DNA of 6,923 nt, from contig CAJFPI010000001.1 of assembly GCA_904398675.1 (NCBI GenBank), forward strand, positions 1 through 6,923. Reading direction: 5' to 3'. Below the pieces are notes generated by a model. That model searched no databases and was not told where the DNA came from. It saw only the letters and a program-made list of their open reading frames with translations. The first letter of the stretch is position 1; each line of letters opens with the position of its first letter. Source of the stretch: an uncultured Oscillospiraceae bacterium. Its GTDB lineage: Bacteria > Bacillota > Clostridia > Oscillospirales > Oscillospiraceae. A program made the position numbers and the translations under genes. Shown piece after piece: positions 6,126 through 6,923 of the stretch.

Positions 6126-6923
6126 ATGAAAAAGTGGATCTCCCGTATCTTGGCGGCTGCCATGCTGGTCAGCCTCCTGTCCGTCACCGCCCTTGCGGCT
6201 GATCGGACGGTCTACCTCTCCGGCTACACGGAGAACTTCCGGGCAGAAGAGGTAGCCGCCTCTGAAAGCCAGATGAGCATCACCGCTGACGATCTGGAGG
6301 ACTACGGCCAGGTAACCTACAGCAATTATAACGACAGCGGCCGTGATTTTATTGTTCCCGTCTACTATGCCGACGGTCCGGTGACTGTAACGCTTACGGC
6401 CGACAGCCTGTCCGACGCCTATGTCCACGCGGCCAGCTACGATGCGGAAAACCGGGTATATACCATCACAGAGCGCAACGTGATCTACTTTGACGGCCTG
6501 GTGGACGTTATGGACAGGGACACCGGCGACCTCAGCGGCGAGACTGCAACCATCCAGGAGATGATCCAGTCCGCAGAGGGCGATGACGGCGACTATATCG
6601 TCGGTTTTATCCACAGCGGCGCCACGGCTACCCTCTCCGAGCCAGGCATCTACCGGGTGAGCACCTACTACATGGGCGTCGAGGGCACCTGTGAGGCCTA
6701 CATCTGGGTAGGACAGCGTGTTTCCGAGGGCGGTGAGCCGGAGGATCCCACAGAGCCTGCCGCCACCACATTCACCGATGTGGCGGAGAGCGACTACTAT
6801 TACGCCCCCATCCAGTGGGCCGTTGAAAACGGCGTCACCACCGGCACCAGCGCCACCACCTTCTCCCCCGCCTCCACCTGCACCACCGCCCAGATTCTCA
6901 CCTTCCTGTGGCGGGCCGTGGGC
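6126..6923 (+). CDS. Secreted SLH-domain protein, N-terminal part
   Basis: An open frame of 266 codons runs off the window without a stop. Residues 1-25 form a clear signal peptide: MKKWISR, a hydrophobic core (about 8-20) and cleavage near ALA/A (22-25). Residues 26-200 form a polar, Tyr- and Asp-rich domain that I do not recognise; with its alternating hydrophobic pattern it is probably beta-rich. A Glu/Pro-rich linker (GGEPEDPTEPAAT, about 202-214) leads to an S-layer homology repeat (215-266): FTDV, YYYAPIQWAVENGVTTG, TFSP and CTTAQILTFLWRAVG. SLH repeats normally anchor proteins to cell-wall polysaccharide, usually as three copies; only the first is inside the window. Here the usual TRAE/TRAQ motif reads TTAQ, without the arginine. 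The start is set by the signal peptide and by AAGGAAGGAAG (6104-6114), eleven bases from ATG. The other upstream ATGs are out of frame. The protein is likely displayed at the cell surface; its role is unknown. Confidence 0.85.
   Translation, partial: MKKWISRILAAAMLVSLLSVTALAADRTVYLSGYTENFRAEEVAASESQMSITADDLEDYGQVTYSNYNDSGRDFIVPVYYADGPVTVTLTADSLSDAYVHAASYDAENRVYTITERNVIYFDGLVDVMDRDTGDLSGETATIQEMIQSAEGDDGDYIVGFIHSGATATLSEPGIYRVSTYYMGVEGTCEAYIWVGQRVSEGGEPEDPTEPAATTFTDVAESDYYYAPIQWAVENGVTTGTSATTFSPASTCTTAQILTFLWRAVG

Noticed and set aside
6066..6614. 182-codon reverse open frame over the start of the SLH gene
   Set aside because: It is antisense to a frame with a signal peptide, promoter and ribosome binding site, and has no known motif.

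Overview
The window is GC-rich (high third-position GC) and reads as part of a Gram-positive Firmicutes chromosome, most likely an Oscillospiraceae-type gut anaerobe such as the Flavonifractor/Lawsonibacter/Intestinimonas group. This rests on the strong purine-rich ribosome binding sites, the style of the S-layer homology repeat, and the anaerobe-type gene content. The taxonomic placement is inference. There are five protein genes: three complete and forward, one complete and reverse, and two cut by the window edges counted at either end (one of the forward set is the left-edge fragment; the right-edge gene is the SLH protein), i.e. six loci in all.

Left block (1-2703, forward): the C-terminal end of a YgeY-type M20 hydrolase, a YgeW-type carbamoyltransferase and a carbamate kinase (ArcC/YqeA type). 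This ygeY-ygeW-arcC order belongs to the conserved anaerobic cluster associated with selenium-dependent molybdenum hydroxylases and purine/urate breakdown. The likely logic is that ureido-type intermediates are cleaved, the carbamoyl group is moved to phosphate, and carbamate kinase uses carbamoyl phosphate to make ATP. A GC-rich hairpin lies between ygeY and ygeW. A perfect terminator-like hairpin lies between ygeW and arcC and may set the ratio of the two products. The block ends in a 38-base perfect palindrome with A/T flanks, which can stop transcription from both directions.

Middle (2774-4354, reverse): a convergent gene for an ASKHA-fold ATPase of the DUF4445/RACo-RamA family (reductive activators of corrinoid proteins). 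It lacks the usual N-terminal 2Fe-2S domain. A good promoter and Shine-Dalgarno fix its start at 4354.

Right (4551-6923, forward): a sodium:alanine/glycine symporter (AGCS family) is divergent from the ASKHA gene. It is followed by a secreted protein with a signal peptide, an unrecognised N-terminal domain and the first SLH repeat before the window ends. The SLH gene has its own promoter (5996-6024) and a stem-loop at the predicted 5' end of its mRNA.

I found no RNA gene, CRISPR array, insertion sequence or origin, and no gap over 300 bases without a gene. Nothing here is convincingly a new system. The items most worth a second look are the Fe-S-less ASKHA protein beside the ygeW/arcC block, the hairpin between ygeW and arcC, and the SLH protein with its unusual motif.
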